Shown here piece by piece: positions 15,102 through 22,858 of a stretch of 64,000 nt of DNA. This stretch comes from Flexithrix dorotheae DSM 6795 (GTDB lineage Bacteria; Bacteroidota; Bacteroidia; Cytophagales; Flammeovirgaceae): positions 310,204 through 374,203 of the forward strand of contig NZ_KB903476.1 of assembly GCF_000379765.1 (NCBI RefSeq), given 5' to 3'. The number at the start of each line of letters is the position of its first letter. Within the stretch, counting starts at the first letter, position 1. The translations under genes were made by a program, and so were the position numbers. Under the pieces are notes generated by a model that worked only from the letters and a program-made list of their open reading frames with translations, did no database searches and was not told where the DNA came from.

Positions 15102-16598
15102 ATGCATTATAGAATTACCCTTACTTTCTGTCTCTCACTAATTTTATTAATAATAGGTTTTCAGTCCATTGCCCAAACCAATCGCTACTGGGCCCAAAAT
15201 TTTAATGCCGAAGCCTCTTTAATGGGTGGAGCCGTTGTGGGGGGAAGAGCGGGAAATACCGCTATTTTTTACAATCCTGCGCTTATATCCGATGTTGGGA
15301 CTGCCAAACTTTCTATTAATGCCAATTTGGTGGCACTCGATTTTTATTCCGCAACCAATTTCTTAGGGACCAACCTTTCCCTTTCTTTATCAAATTTCAT
15401 TTTACAACCCAGATTTATTTCATTTCTGGTAAAATCAAAAAATGATAAAGTCAAAATAGAAATTGCCAGTTTTACCAGGGATCAGTCTGAATTTGATGTT
15501 TTGGATGGCGTAAGAAGAGAAGCGGAAGTATTTGAAATTCTTCCCGGGAATGAACTCTATAACGGGACAGTGGAAAACATCAATCATTACAAAGACCTTT
15601 GGTTCGGTGGAGGAGCTTCCTACAAATTGTCAGACAGGTTCACTATTGGGGCCAGTGGGTTTCTTTCTGTCAAAAGTTTAAAAGAAAAATTTTTGGTTGA
15701 TGTGAATGCTTCCTTAAAAAATGATACGGTGTATGTAGAAGATATCGCGGTTGCCTCTTTCAATTCTTCTTTTCGTCAGCTTGAACGGATAAAGCTGAAT
15801 AATTACAGGTTCGTAGGAAAACTTGGCATGCAGTATCAAATGGACAACTGGGGTTTGGGTTTAAACCTGACTTTACCTTCAATAAATTTAGCTGGCAAGG
15901 GAGAGGTATTAAGGGAAATCAGTTATACCAATATTCCTGATTCTACGGGCCAGGCTTTCATCCCGGATTTCCTTATTTCCGACTGGCAAACCAAACTCCC
16001 GGCAGATTATAAAGACCCTTTTTCTTTAGCATTAGGATTTAATTACACTGCGCCAAATGGCAAAACATTTCTGAGTGCCTCAATTGAATATTTTGCAAAA
16101 ATTGCTCCTTATAAAATGATAACCGCAGAAGTAAATGAAAATATTACCACTGAAGAAAACTATGAAAGACTAACCAATAAAGAATTTCTGAGCATTGTAA
16201 ATGGAGCAAATGCCATTACCAATATTGCTATTGGGCTGGAAAAAGAAATTTCTGAGGAAATGGTTATTCTGGGAGGAGTGAGAACTGATTTTAATTTTCG
16301 AAAGGATTTTGATTTTAAAGAATTTTCAGATTTTAGAAACCAGCAGGGGATTGAATATGATGTCTATCACCTTACTGGTGGGGCAAAGTTCAATATTAAA
16401 GCAAGTAATATTATTCTTGGCATTCAGTATTCCATAAGCAGGGAAAAAGACCTCAAACAATTGGTGGATCTGGGTACCCCTTCTGAGGGCACAGATCCTC
16501 CTCTGCAGGGTACAATTGATAATGATGTGAAGTTTGCCTACAATGGTGTGGGAATTTTCTTTGGATTTAACCTGAATTTCGGTGGTGAAAAAAATTAA
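15102..16598 (+). CDS. OmpP1/FadL-like outer membrane beta-barrel protein
   Basis: The 498-residue product has a signal peptide ending near IGFQSIAQ (about residue 24) and a mature start of the FadL/OmpP1 type: GGAVVGGRAGNTAIFYNPALIS resembles the early asparagine-proline motif of FadL-like channels (NPA, where the family takes up hydrophobic substrates). The rest alternates hydrophobic and polar residues in strands with turns such as KLSDRFTIGASGFLSV and WGLGLNLTLPS, and ends in GIFFGFNLNFGGEKN. This fits an outer membrane beta-barrel. Transport of fatty acids or other hydrophobic compounds is a family-based guess, because many Bacteroidota members have other or unknown roles. No operon partner is visible; the next gene is 138 bp downstream. 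Confidence 0.75.
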   Translation: MHYRITLTFCLSLILLIIGFQSIAQTNRYWAQNFNAEASLMGGAVVGGRAGNTAIFYNPALISDVGTAKLSINANLVALDFYSATNFLGTNLSLSLSNFILQPRFISFLVKSKNDKVKIEIASFTRDQSEFDVLDGVRREAEVFEILPGNELYNGTVENINHYKDLWFGGGASYKLSDRFTIGASGFLSVKSLKEKFLVDVNASLKNDTVYVEDIAVASFNSSFRQLERIKLNNYRFVGKLGMQYQMDNWGLGLNLTLPSINLAGKGEVLREISYTNIPDSTGQAFIPDFLISDWQTKLPADYKDPFSLALGFNYTAPNGKTFLSASIEYFAKIAPYKMITAEVNENITTEENYERLTNKEFLSIVNGANAITNIAIGLEKEISEEMVILGGVRTDFNFRKDFDFKEFSDFRNQQGIEYDVYHLTGGAKFNIKASNIILGIQYSISREKDLKQLVDLGTPSEGTDPPLQGTIDNDVKFAYNGVGIFFGFNLNFGGEKN

Positions 16599-16736
16599 AA
16601 AATAGAGGTTAATACATTCATACTGTAATCAATATCCATAAAGAACTTTCCTCCTTTTCTTCCGGTTATAATAACTGAATGTATTAATTTTGTGTAATCT
16701 ATTTGAGCATCAATAAATAGCAATAAAAAATTTATT

Positions 16737-16961
16737 ATGACTACAGTACTTCTTGGAGTTGGATTTATAGGATTATTTTTCATTTTGATGAGTGTAAGGC
16801 TGATTTTCCTTAAAAATGGAGAATTTAAGGGAACATGTGCTTCTCAGAGCCCTTTCCTGCAAAATGATGGGGTGACGTGTTCACTTTGTGGAAATGATCC
16901 AAGCAAATGTGAAAATAAAAATAAGGAAAAAGAAGAAGTAGCATTGCCGGAAATTGGATAG
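16737..16961 (+). CDS. Small single-pass membrane protein with four cysteines
   Basis: The 74-residue protein has one N-terminal transmembrane helix (about residues 3-24) followed by a soluble tail with cysteines at 34, 48, 51 and 58 in the arrangement KGTC ... TCSLC ... KCEN, then an acidic end. Similar small membrane proteins with a cysteine-containing tail are common in Bacteroidota, and the layout recalls NqrM, the iron-delivery factor for Na+-NQR, but the spacing is not the same and no nqr gene is present here. Iron or zinc binding is therefore only a suggestion. A -7-type box (TAATTTTG, 16685-16692) lies 44 bp upstream without a clear -33 partner. The ATG is at 16737. Confidence 0.65.
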   Translation: MTTVLLGVGFIGLFFILMSVRLIFLKNGEFKGTCASQSPFLQNDGVTCSLCGNDPSKCENKNKEKEEVALPEIG

Positions 16962-17082
16962 TGCGATTAGCACGAAAAAAGTGAGTCGAAACCAAATGGT
17001 AAACAGACTGAACTTCAACCACATACAATTCTTACTCAATTAAAACCCGTGGGAAAAGTCAGTTACCTTCTTTATAAAAACT

Positions 17083-17115
17083 AAAGGTTCTTTTTGCAAA
17101 GAACCTTTTATTTTT
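17083..17115 (+). terminator. Intrinsic terminator after the small cysteine protein gene
   Basis: AAAGGTTCTTT (17083-17093) and AAAGAACCTTT (17098-17108) form an 11-bp perfect stem with a 4-nt loop, followed by a T-rich tail. It is 122 bp after the stop codon of the small membrane protein. Confidence 0.85.
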
Positions 17116-17140
17116 GCCTAAGGATTTATTTTTAATTTTG
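17114..17140 (+). promoter_or_regulatory. Possible promoter of the LamG/SARP regulator
   Basis: TTG at 17114-17116 and TAATTTTG at 17133-17140 are 16 bp apart, one short of the usual range. The predicted start would leave a leader of about 90 bases. The element partly overlaps the T tail of the preceding terminator. Confidence 0.4.
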
Positions 17141-17237
17141 AATAATTTGTAGGGTCTTTATCCAATTTTTATAGGGAAGAACACCCAATATCCATTAACC
17201 AGCGTAGATTTTCCAATTATATTTTTTAATATAAAAC

Positions 17238-19610
17238 ATGATTAAAAAAGGTATTTTCTGTTTGCTGTTATTTCCATTCTTTTTTCTACAGGGATTTGCC
17301 CAAAGCCTTACAGAAACTGCTTTTAATAATACCTACCTCACCGCAAAAGTTTCAGATCCACAAGATGAACCTTCTATTACTAATTTAATTCGACTTGGTG
17401 TAAGGGCCTTTTACCTGGAAACCCTTTCTGCCCAATCCACCCCAGTATTTTTAAAAAACCTCCAAACTATCCCAGATAATCTGGGACCTCAAAACATCAT
17501 CCTCATTATTGGGAAAACTATTAATAAAGACACATACTATACTCTACTTGAAAAATCCGGAATAAAACAGGATGCATTCATTTCCCTTTTTGAAGCACAA
17601 GACTTTTGGCATGTAGAATATGAGAATCAGCGAATTACCAGTATCCATGGAGATTTGCAGGAAAAGCTGGTTTTTTGCAATATCATTGAAAAAAACTGGA
17701 ACAATGAACTTGTAAATCCAAACACACAATTTATAGAGCTGGTGCTTTCCTTCTGGCAACAAACAGGAAGAAAACCCAATTTTGTCTGTTTCACCCCTAC
17801 CCCATTTGGGTTTTCTGTTACAGAACTACTCAATCAGACCAATTCCATTTTAAAGGTAAGTGGTGAGGTTAATTTTCAGCAAAAATTATTAGAAGAAATT
17901 ATATGGGAAAAAGAAATACCGGCCATTACCGGAGGAAAATTTTCCTTTCCCCACTTTGCAGGACAGCGGATAAATCTCAAACCAGAAAAGCCCGGATTCG
18001 ATTTCCATCCCCCTTCTTTTGAATCCACTGATTTAAAACAGGACTCTACCATTTCCTTTGAGGGTACAATCAAAAATATTGGAGAAAATCTGGTGGCCTG
18101 GTACCCATTCGATGAAAACTTTGACAATTTTTCCAATTTACCCTTAAAAAAAGTTGAATCAGAAAACACCCAGATCAAAAATGATTTATCCAGAAAAAAA
18201 GTAGCTGAATTTTCTGGCAAATCATTCCTAAAACTTCCTCCGGTGGAAGCTTTAGGACTTAATGATCAGGATTTTACCATCAGTTTATGGATAAAGGCCG
18301 ATACTTTAATAGATGAAGATGAACCCATTATTTCTACTTTTAAAAGAAAGTTTCGTGAAGGGTTGCATTTGATATTCAGAGATCAGAAACCTTATATGGG
18401 TTTTCATAGTGATGATATCAATGGGAATTTCAAAATAAAAGCCGGGCAGTGGTATCACGTAGTTTGGCGCTACTACAAAAACCTGGGAGAAAGGGCCATT
18501 TTTATTAATGGGAAACCAGATAAAAAGGTCCGGAATCTGGCTTCATTTAAGGGAGATGGGGAAATCTATTTAGGAGTAAGAAGAACTGCCGATGAAGAAA
18601 GAGACTACTTTCAGGGCAAAATGGATGATTTGGCCATCTGGAACCGCGCATTGGGTGATGAGGAAATTAAGGCGCTTTATCTGGGAAAAGAAATTAAACC
18701 CCTTTCTCTGGCAAAAAAGAATACACCCTTTCTTCCCTTCTTTGTGGTTGGAGGAATCCTATTAATTGGTGCTTTAATTTATTTCAGAAAAAGAGAACAC
18801 AAACCTGAACAAACTAAGGAAATTGCGGGTACTCCCAAGCCTGAGGACAAATCTGCTGCTTTGCCAAAAAGAAATATGGTGAAATTGTTTGGCATTTTCA
18901 CTGCAATTGATAAAAATGGAAACGATATTACCAGAGACTTTACACCAAGAGTGAGGCAACTGTTCTTGCTTCTGGTTTTCTATTCTTCCAAATTCCCTCA
19001 GGGAATATCGGTAGAAGAATTATCACGGGAAGTTTGGCCCGACTTAGATTTGGAAAAAGCCGCCAATAACAGACGGGTAAACATGAAGAAGCTCAGGGCC
19101 CTTTTAGCCAACTTTGAAGGGCTGGAAGTGGTGCATACAGAGAATTTCCTCAAATTGCAATATTCGTCTCCATTCTATTGCGATTATTTTGAATTCAAGC
19201 AGTTAACGGATCAGTTCTTAAATACTAAAAAACCGGAACAGGCTGCTTACAAACAGTTTTTGCAATTTATAAACAGCGGCCAGTTTTTACCAAAAATTGA
19301 AGGAGAATGGTTGGACCCTTTTAAAGAATTTGTTTCCAATTTTACCATCGATTACTGTTTGGAGTTAATCAAATCCTTCCCGGCAGAAGATGACGAAATC
19401 AAAATTAACCAGATAACCAAAATTATTTTTCTTTACGATCCTTTTAATGAAGAAGCCCTGGCCTTTCTTATGCAGCATTTTATAAGTTCCAATAAAACTC
19501 AGCTGGCCAAACACACTTACAACGATTTCAAAAAAGCCTACCAGGATGCATATGACGAGGATTTCCCTAAAAGTTTTGAGGAAATTTTGGCTACAACCAA
19601 CCTTCAGTAA
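17238..19610 (+). CDS. Membrane-spanning regulator: phosphodiesterase-like domain, LamG, TM, SARP-type winged helix
   Basis: This 790-residue protein has a signal peptide (1-22) and a periplasmic segment (22-250) resembling a degenerate PI-PLC-type barrel, with LIRLGVRAFYLET in the place of the GVRxxDLR motif but no clear catalytic histidines. A LamG domain follows (285-485: LVAWYPFDENFDN, FTISLWIKAD, YHVVWRYYKN, MDDLAIWNRALGDEEIKALY), then one TM (497-516). The cytoplasmic part (547-645) looks like the winged helix of SARP/AfsR regulators (RQLFLLLVFYSS, EELSREVWPDLD, NNRRVNMKKLRALL), with a helical BTAD-like tail (650-790). It would sense an extracytoplasmic ligand and bind DNA without a kinase. 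It converges on a DUF5916 gene with a 5-bp gap. Target genes are unknown; the N-terminal call is the weakest part. Confidence 0.7.
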   Translation: MIKKGIFCLLLFPFFFLQGFAQSLTETAFNNTYLTAKVSDPQDEPSITNLIRLGVRAFYLETLSAQSTPVFLKNLQTIPDNLGPQNIILIIGKTINKDTYYTLLEKSGIKQDAFISLFEAQDFWHVEYENQRITSIHGDLQEKLVFCNIIEKNWNNELVNPNTQFIELVLSFWQQTGRKPNFVCFTPTPFGFSVTELLNQTNSILKVSGEVNFQQKLLEEIIWEKEIPAITGGKFSFPHFAGQRINLKPEKPGFDFHPPSFESTDLKQDSTISFEGTIKNIGENLVAWYPFDENFDNFSNLPLKKVESENTQIKNDLSRKKVAEFSGKSFLKLPPVEALGLNDQDFTISLWIKADTLIDEDEPIISTFKRKFREGLHLIFRDQKPYMGFHSDDINGNFKIKAGQWYHVVWRYYKNLGERAIFINGKPDKKVRNLASFKGDGEIYLGVRRTADEERDYFQGKMDDLAIWNRALGDEEIKALYLGKEIKPLSLAKKNTPFLPFFVVGGILLIGALIYFRKREHKPEQTKEIAGTPKPEDKSAALPKRNMVKLFGIFTAIDKNGNDITRDFTPRVRQLFLLLVFYSSKFPQGISVEELSREVWPDLDLEKAANNRRVNMKKLRALLANFEGLEVVHTENFLKLQYSSPFYCDYFEFKQLTDQFLNTKKPEQAAYKQFLQFINSGQFLPKIEGEWLDPFKEFVSNFTIDYCLELIKSFPAEDDEIKINQITKIIFLYDPFNEEALAFLMQHFISSNKTQLAKHTYNDFKKAYQDAYDEDFPKSFEEILATTNLQ

Positions 19611-19615
19611 AGCTT

Positions 19616-21868
19616 CTACAAATTCAACCAATAAGTAAATTTTGCCACCAATGCCCGGTTTTTACTGGCAAACGTGTCTGGAAAATAATTTTCGGTATAC
19701 ACCAAAAAGAAATCGGAAACTGGTTTATATCGGTATTGTAATCGCGCATTGATATTTACATTATCAATCTGATTGTTATATTGGAAATAGGTTGTTAAGA
19801 AAACCTTGCGAGAAAACGTAATGTCAAATCTTGGCCCAAACAGGAAAATTTTTCCACTAGAATAAGGTTCCGGAAGATTAATATCATTGTAAGAAAAATT
19901 TAGTGTGGCAATGCCGTAAGGCTGAAACCTGTAGTTGACATTTCCAGCCATTCGGTAGAGGCTTCCATTAAAAAAACCTCCTCCCTGTCCTTCTAATTCA
20001 TAAAATATTTTCTTCCTTTTATCAGACTCATAAATTAAAAGTAAATTGGAATAATTGTAGGATTCGCCCATGGGTAAAGGCTCTCCATTTCCTGATCTGG
20101 TAGGATCAAAATCTTCAAAAAGATAGGTGTATTGATTTTGAATAGCCCCGGTAAATTCTGCATTGGTTTTAAAAACAATATTGTAATTTAAGGCATAATT
20201 ATGATCCGTTTTCCCATCCTGATCATTCCATATATATTCCGTGGAAACTCCAGGGCCGTGGTTGGCAATTATTTTATCGGAATAAAAAGTGAATTTTACG
20301 CTGGGAGCTACTCTTTTGTAGTTGTTCCGGGGGACAAAACCGACTTCAGGGTCATAGTATTTTCCCACGATCTGGTGATCCCAGGTTAAAGTAAGCCATG
20401 GGATATTATAAGCCAAAGTAGCCCCGTGAGCAAAATCTTTTTTTGACTCCTCATTTTCGTAAATATTATGATGGTAAAAGAACTTACCTGTCCATTTATT
20501 ATCGGCTGAGGCAAGGTTATAATCCAAACCTAAAGTTCGGTTATAATTGCTCTTATCAATTCCCCATTCCAGGGTAGAATCCTGGGAGAATTGATGAGTA
20601 GACTGTTTATTAATGAATATGGCAGAAATGTTTGACCTAGAGAAAACCTGCCTTTGCAAAGCCATAACTGAATAATTATAACCTGGCAAATTAATACTAT
20701 TATCCTTTTTGGTCTGCAAATTCATGACTCCAATACGCCAGTTTTTATCAATTCTGCCACTTAAACGTGCACCGTAAGTTATAGGCACAGGCACATTAAT
20801 TCCAGTATTTCTATCCAAGGCAATTCCAATTCTTCTGGAAAAAAATGGGCGAATATTGTCGGTACCAAATGAGGCAAATAGATCAGCATTTTCCAGAAAA
20901 AACTGTCTTTTTTCAGGAAAAGATAATTCGAATCTGGTAATGTTAGTCTGCTGATCATCAACTTCCACCTGAGAAAAGTCCGGGTTAATGGTCAGGTCAA
21001 GATTAAGAGATGGAGTGATTCCTATTTTGGCATCACCACCTAAGTCGAATCCATATGTTGTGGGTTCACCATCTATAAAGTTTCTGCCTGTATTTCCTGC
21101 AACATAGGGAATAATAGAAATATTCGAACCGGGCTTTTTTAAAGGTTCTTCAAAATCCAGATAACCTCCAAATGCCGGAGAAACAATAGACTGATTTCGG
21201 GGAATATGACCCCAACTGGAAGAGGTAGCCGTTTTACTGTCTAGTCGGTAAAAATTGGCAAACCAGGTTTTTGCTCCTTCTTTATACCTTAGTGTTTTAA
21301 ATGGAATAGCCATTTCCGCAGTCCAGTAGCCATCATGAATTTTAGCTTCTCCATACCATTTGTTGTCCCAGGACAAATCGAACCCACTTCGTACCTGGCT
21401 GGTTCCTCCACTCCCACTTCCGGAAATTCCAGAAATTAAGCCCTCCCTCCGGACGCCAAAAGGATTGATACCGAAAAAGGTAGCATTGGTTTTATCCTCG
21501 AATGGATCAAGCACAACGGTAATCACATCATTCTCCTTTCCCCTGAAATCTCTTCTCAAAGAAGTAGTTACATAACCCCCGGGGACCGGATCTAAACACC
21601 TGACCCCGAAATAAAGAAATTGATCATCATAGGCCATTCTAATCTCTGAAATGGTAGAGGAATAGGAGGTATCGTAGGGAAATTGCTCCCAAAATGGCTG
21701 AGAAACCGGGGCTGTTTCCCAAAATGCTTCTGTCAATTCCCCATCCACTTTTATTTTCCCTTCAAGCCTTTTCACGGCAAGCCTTCTTTCTTCCTCCTGA
21801 GCTATTAAAGGGTGTTTAAAAACAATAAATAATGCAATAAGGTAAAAAATTCTCCTATAAGACAACAT
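19616..21868 (-). CDS. DUF5916 outer-membrane protein with N-terminal CBM9-like domain
   Basis: The 750-residue product has a signal peptide (ending near KHPLIAQ) followed by a beta-sandwich of the CBM9 type used by this family (RLEGKIKVDGELTEAFWETAPVS ... FGVRCLDPVPGG ... KENDVITVVLDPFEDK). A long C-terminal region alternates in strands (YNFNIVFKTNAEFTGA-like, NYRFQPYGIATLNFSYNDI, YRYKPVSDFFLVYTENYF) and fits an outer membrane beta-barrel. DUF5916 proteins are frequent in Bacteroidota, and their function is not established; carbohydrate binding and outer-membrane location are inferred from the domains. The gene converges on the LamG/SARP regulator with only five bases between the two stop codons and no terminator. 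No promoter of the usual form was found upstream. Confidence 0.85.
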   Translation of the reverse strand: MLSYRRIFYLIALFIVFKHPLIAQEEERRLAVKRLEGKIKVDGELTEAFWETAPVSQPFWEQFPYDTSYSSTISEIRMAYDDQFLYFGVRCLDPVPGGYVTTSLRRDFRGKENDVITVVLDPFEDKTNATFFGINPFGVRREGLISGISGSGSGGTSQVRSGFDLSWDNKWYGEAKIHDGYWTAEMAIPFKTLRYKEGAKTWFANFYRLDSKTATSSSWGHIPRNQSIVSPAFGGYLDFEEPLKKPGSNISIIPYVAGNTGRNFIDGEPTTYGFDLGGDAKIGITPSLNLDLTINPDFSQVEVDDQQTNITRFELSFPEKRQFFLENADLFASFGTDNIRPFFSRRIGIALDRNTGINVPVPITYGARLSGRIDKNWRIGVMNLQTKKDNSINLPGYNYSVMALQRQVFSRSNISAIFINKQSTHQFSQDSTLEWGIDKSNYNRTLGLDYNLASADNKWTGKFFYHHNIYENEESKKDFAHGATLAYNIPWLTLTWDHQIVGKYYDPEVGFVPRNNYKRVAPSVKFTFYSDKIIANHGPGVSTEYIWNDQDGKTDHNYALNYNIVFKTNAEFTGAIQNQYTYLFEDFDPTRSGNGEPLPMGESYNYSNLLLIYESDKRKKIFYELEGQGGGFFNGSLYRMAGNVNYRFQPYGIATLNFSYNDINLPEPYSSGKIFLFGPRFDITFSRKVFLTTYFQYNNQIDNVNINARLQYRYKPVSDFFLVYTENYFPDTFASKNRALVAKFTYWLNL

Positions 21869-22207
21869 GTTTATAAGTTAAAAATAAAATTAGTTCAAGC
21901 GCAAATAGGAAGGGTTTAAACACTTATTTCCAGCCACTTGCAACCAACAAATGATAAAACTGTTTGTTTAATAGCTTAATTTAAGCCTTAAAATGTATTG
22001 ACGACAGGTCTTTAGTTCATTATCCCTTTTGTGGAATTAGGAAAAAAGGGATAAATACTGGTGAAAAAGAGGCAACAAACTGGTGATTTTAAAAAAGATA
22101 GTATTGTAATAAGTTAAACAAAGATTTTTACTTCTTTGGGAATTCAATATTAGAAATTTAACATAAATCTAATAGATTGTGATAAACCATGCAATAGAGA
22201 GAAATGA

Positions 22208-22373
22208 TTAGAGCATGTTTAAAATTTATCCTTTTGGCTTCAAAATGCCATTTAGGGAACTTCGGTCATTATAAAATTACCAAATAACGCTGCTATTCAA
22301 AAATTTTCTAGTATCCCGATAACCCCAAACTGACATTTTTCGCTTTAAAAAACAAAACTTAAACATGCTCTTA
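22208..22373. mobile_element. Foldback miniature element (MITE-like) with 3-bp target duplication
   Basis: GAGCATGTTTAA at 22211-22222 is a perfect inverted repeat of TTAAACATGCTC at 22359-22370. Both ends are flanked directly by TTA (22208-22210 and 22371-22373), a 3-bp target duplication. The inner sequence also folds back: AAAATGCCA (22242-22250) and TGACATTTT (22331-22339) mirror each other with one mismatch at equal distance from the ends. No coding frame fits inside about 160 bp, so a transposase would act in trans. The ends resemble those of the element at 36494-36654. Confidence 0.7.
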
Positions 22374-22425
22374 GTCCAGCGAAACAGATAAATTTGAAGC
22401 TATAAAATATTTTTATTTAAAACAT

Positions 22426-22539
22426 ATGAATGATATTCAACCCTCCACAGTAGCCGTCTTAATCAAGTTCGCTTTCATGATCATTCCTTTTGTGTTGATT
22501 ATTTTCCTAATCTATTTCTTTTGGAAGAAGAGGAGATAA
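22426..22539 (+). CDS. 37-residue single-pass membrane protein
   Basis: The short frame from the ATG at 22426 encodes 37 residues: a short polar start (MNDIQPSTV), a hydrophobic stretch of about 24 residues (VLIKFAFMIIPFVLIIFLIYFFW) and a basic end (KKRR), so it reads as a small single-pass membrane protein with its basic end in the cytoplasm. No recognised family can be named. It lies between a foldback element and a structured repeat in a gene-poor 1-kb region. No clear ribosome-binding site or promoter was identified, and chance hydrophobic frames of this length do occur in AT-rich DNA. It is entered because the topology is coherent; expression is unproven. Confidence 0.4.
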   Translation: MNDIQPSTVAVLIKFAFMIIPFVLIIFLIYFFWKKRR

Positions 22540-22609
22540 GATAAGGATTCGGATTAAAAATCATTTTTTCTGGTTAGAGTTTGTAACCTTTGCCTTATAA
22601 TAATGGTGC

Positions 22610-22698
22610 CCCAGCAGGGTTTGCGTTTTTGCGAACCTGCGTCTATCAAACCTCTGAAGTTCGAGGCACACCAGGTTACTACCGAAGACCTTGCTGGG
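22610..22698. repeat. Structured dispersed repeat, copy A
   Basis: CCCAGCAGGGT (22610-22620) pairs with ACCTTGCTGGG (22688-22698) over 11 bp including one G-U pair. Inside, AACCTG (22634-22639) pairs with CAGGTT (22672-22677), and CCTC/GAGG form a small inner hairpin. Alternatively GGTTTGC pairs with GCGAACC just downstream. The first 27 bases from 22616 closely match 36822 onwards, and GAAGACC occurs 68 bases in at both loci. It may be an RNA element or a decayed repeat. The function is unknown. Confidence 0.55.
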
Positions 22699-22810
22699 AA
22701 AAGCGGTTTTTGGAAAACATTGAGGAAATGTAATTATTTTGATGCTTAATTGACCGCCTCTCTTTATACATAGGTTGTGTATTTGGATTAAAAACCCTGC
22801 GATAGGGCTT

Positions 22811-22827
22811 CAGAATTTCAAATTCTG
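22811..22827. repeat. 17-bp perfect palindrome
   Basis: CAGAATTT and AAATTCTG are inverted around a central C. It lies 32 bp after the stop codon of the leftward MBL gene. There is no T run on either strand, so it is more likely a binding site than a terminator. Confidence 0.4.
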
Positions 22828-22858
22828 CAGAGCAAAGAAAAGTTGTTCTTTTTAACCT

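Noticed and set aside
16595-16783. 62-codon minus-strand frame
   Set aside because: It crosses an intergenic gap and the start of a plus-strand gene, with no supporting motif.
22608-22700. tRNA-like or riboswitch reading of copy A
   Set aside because: No tRNA arms with anticodon loop and no known riboswitch core were recognised; only repeat and stem evidence remain.
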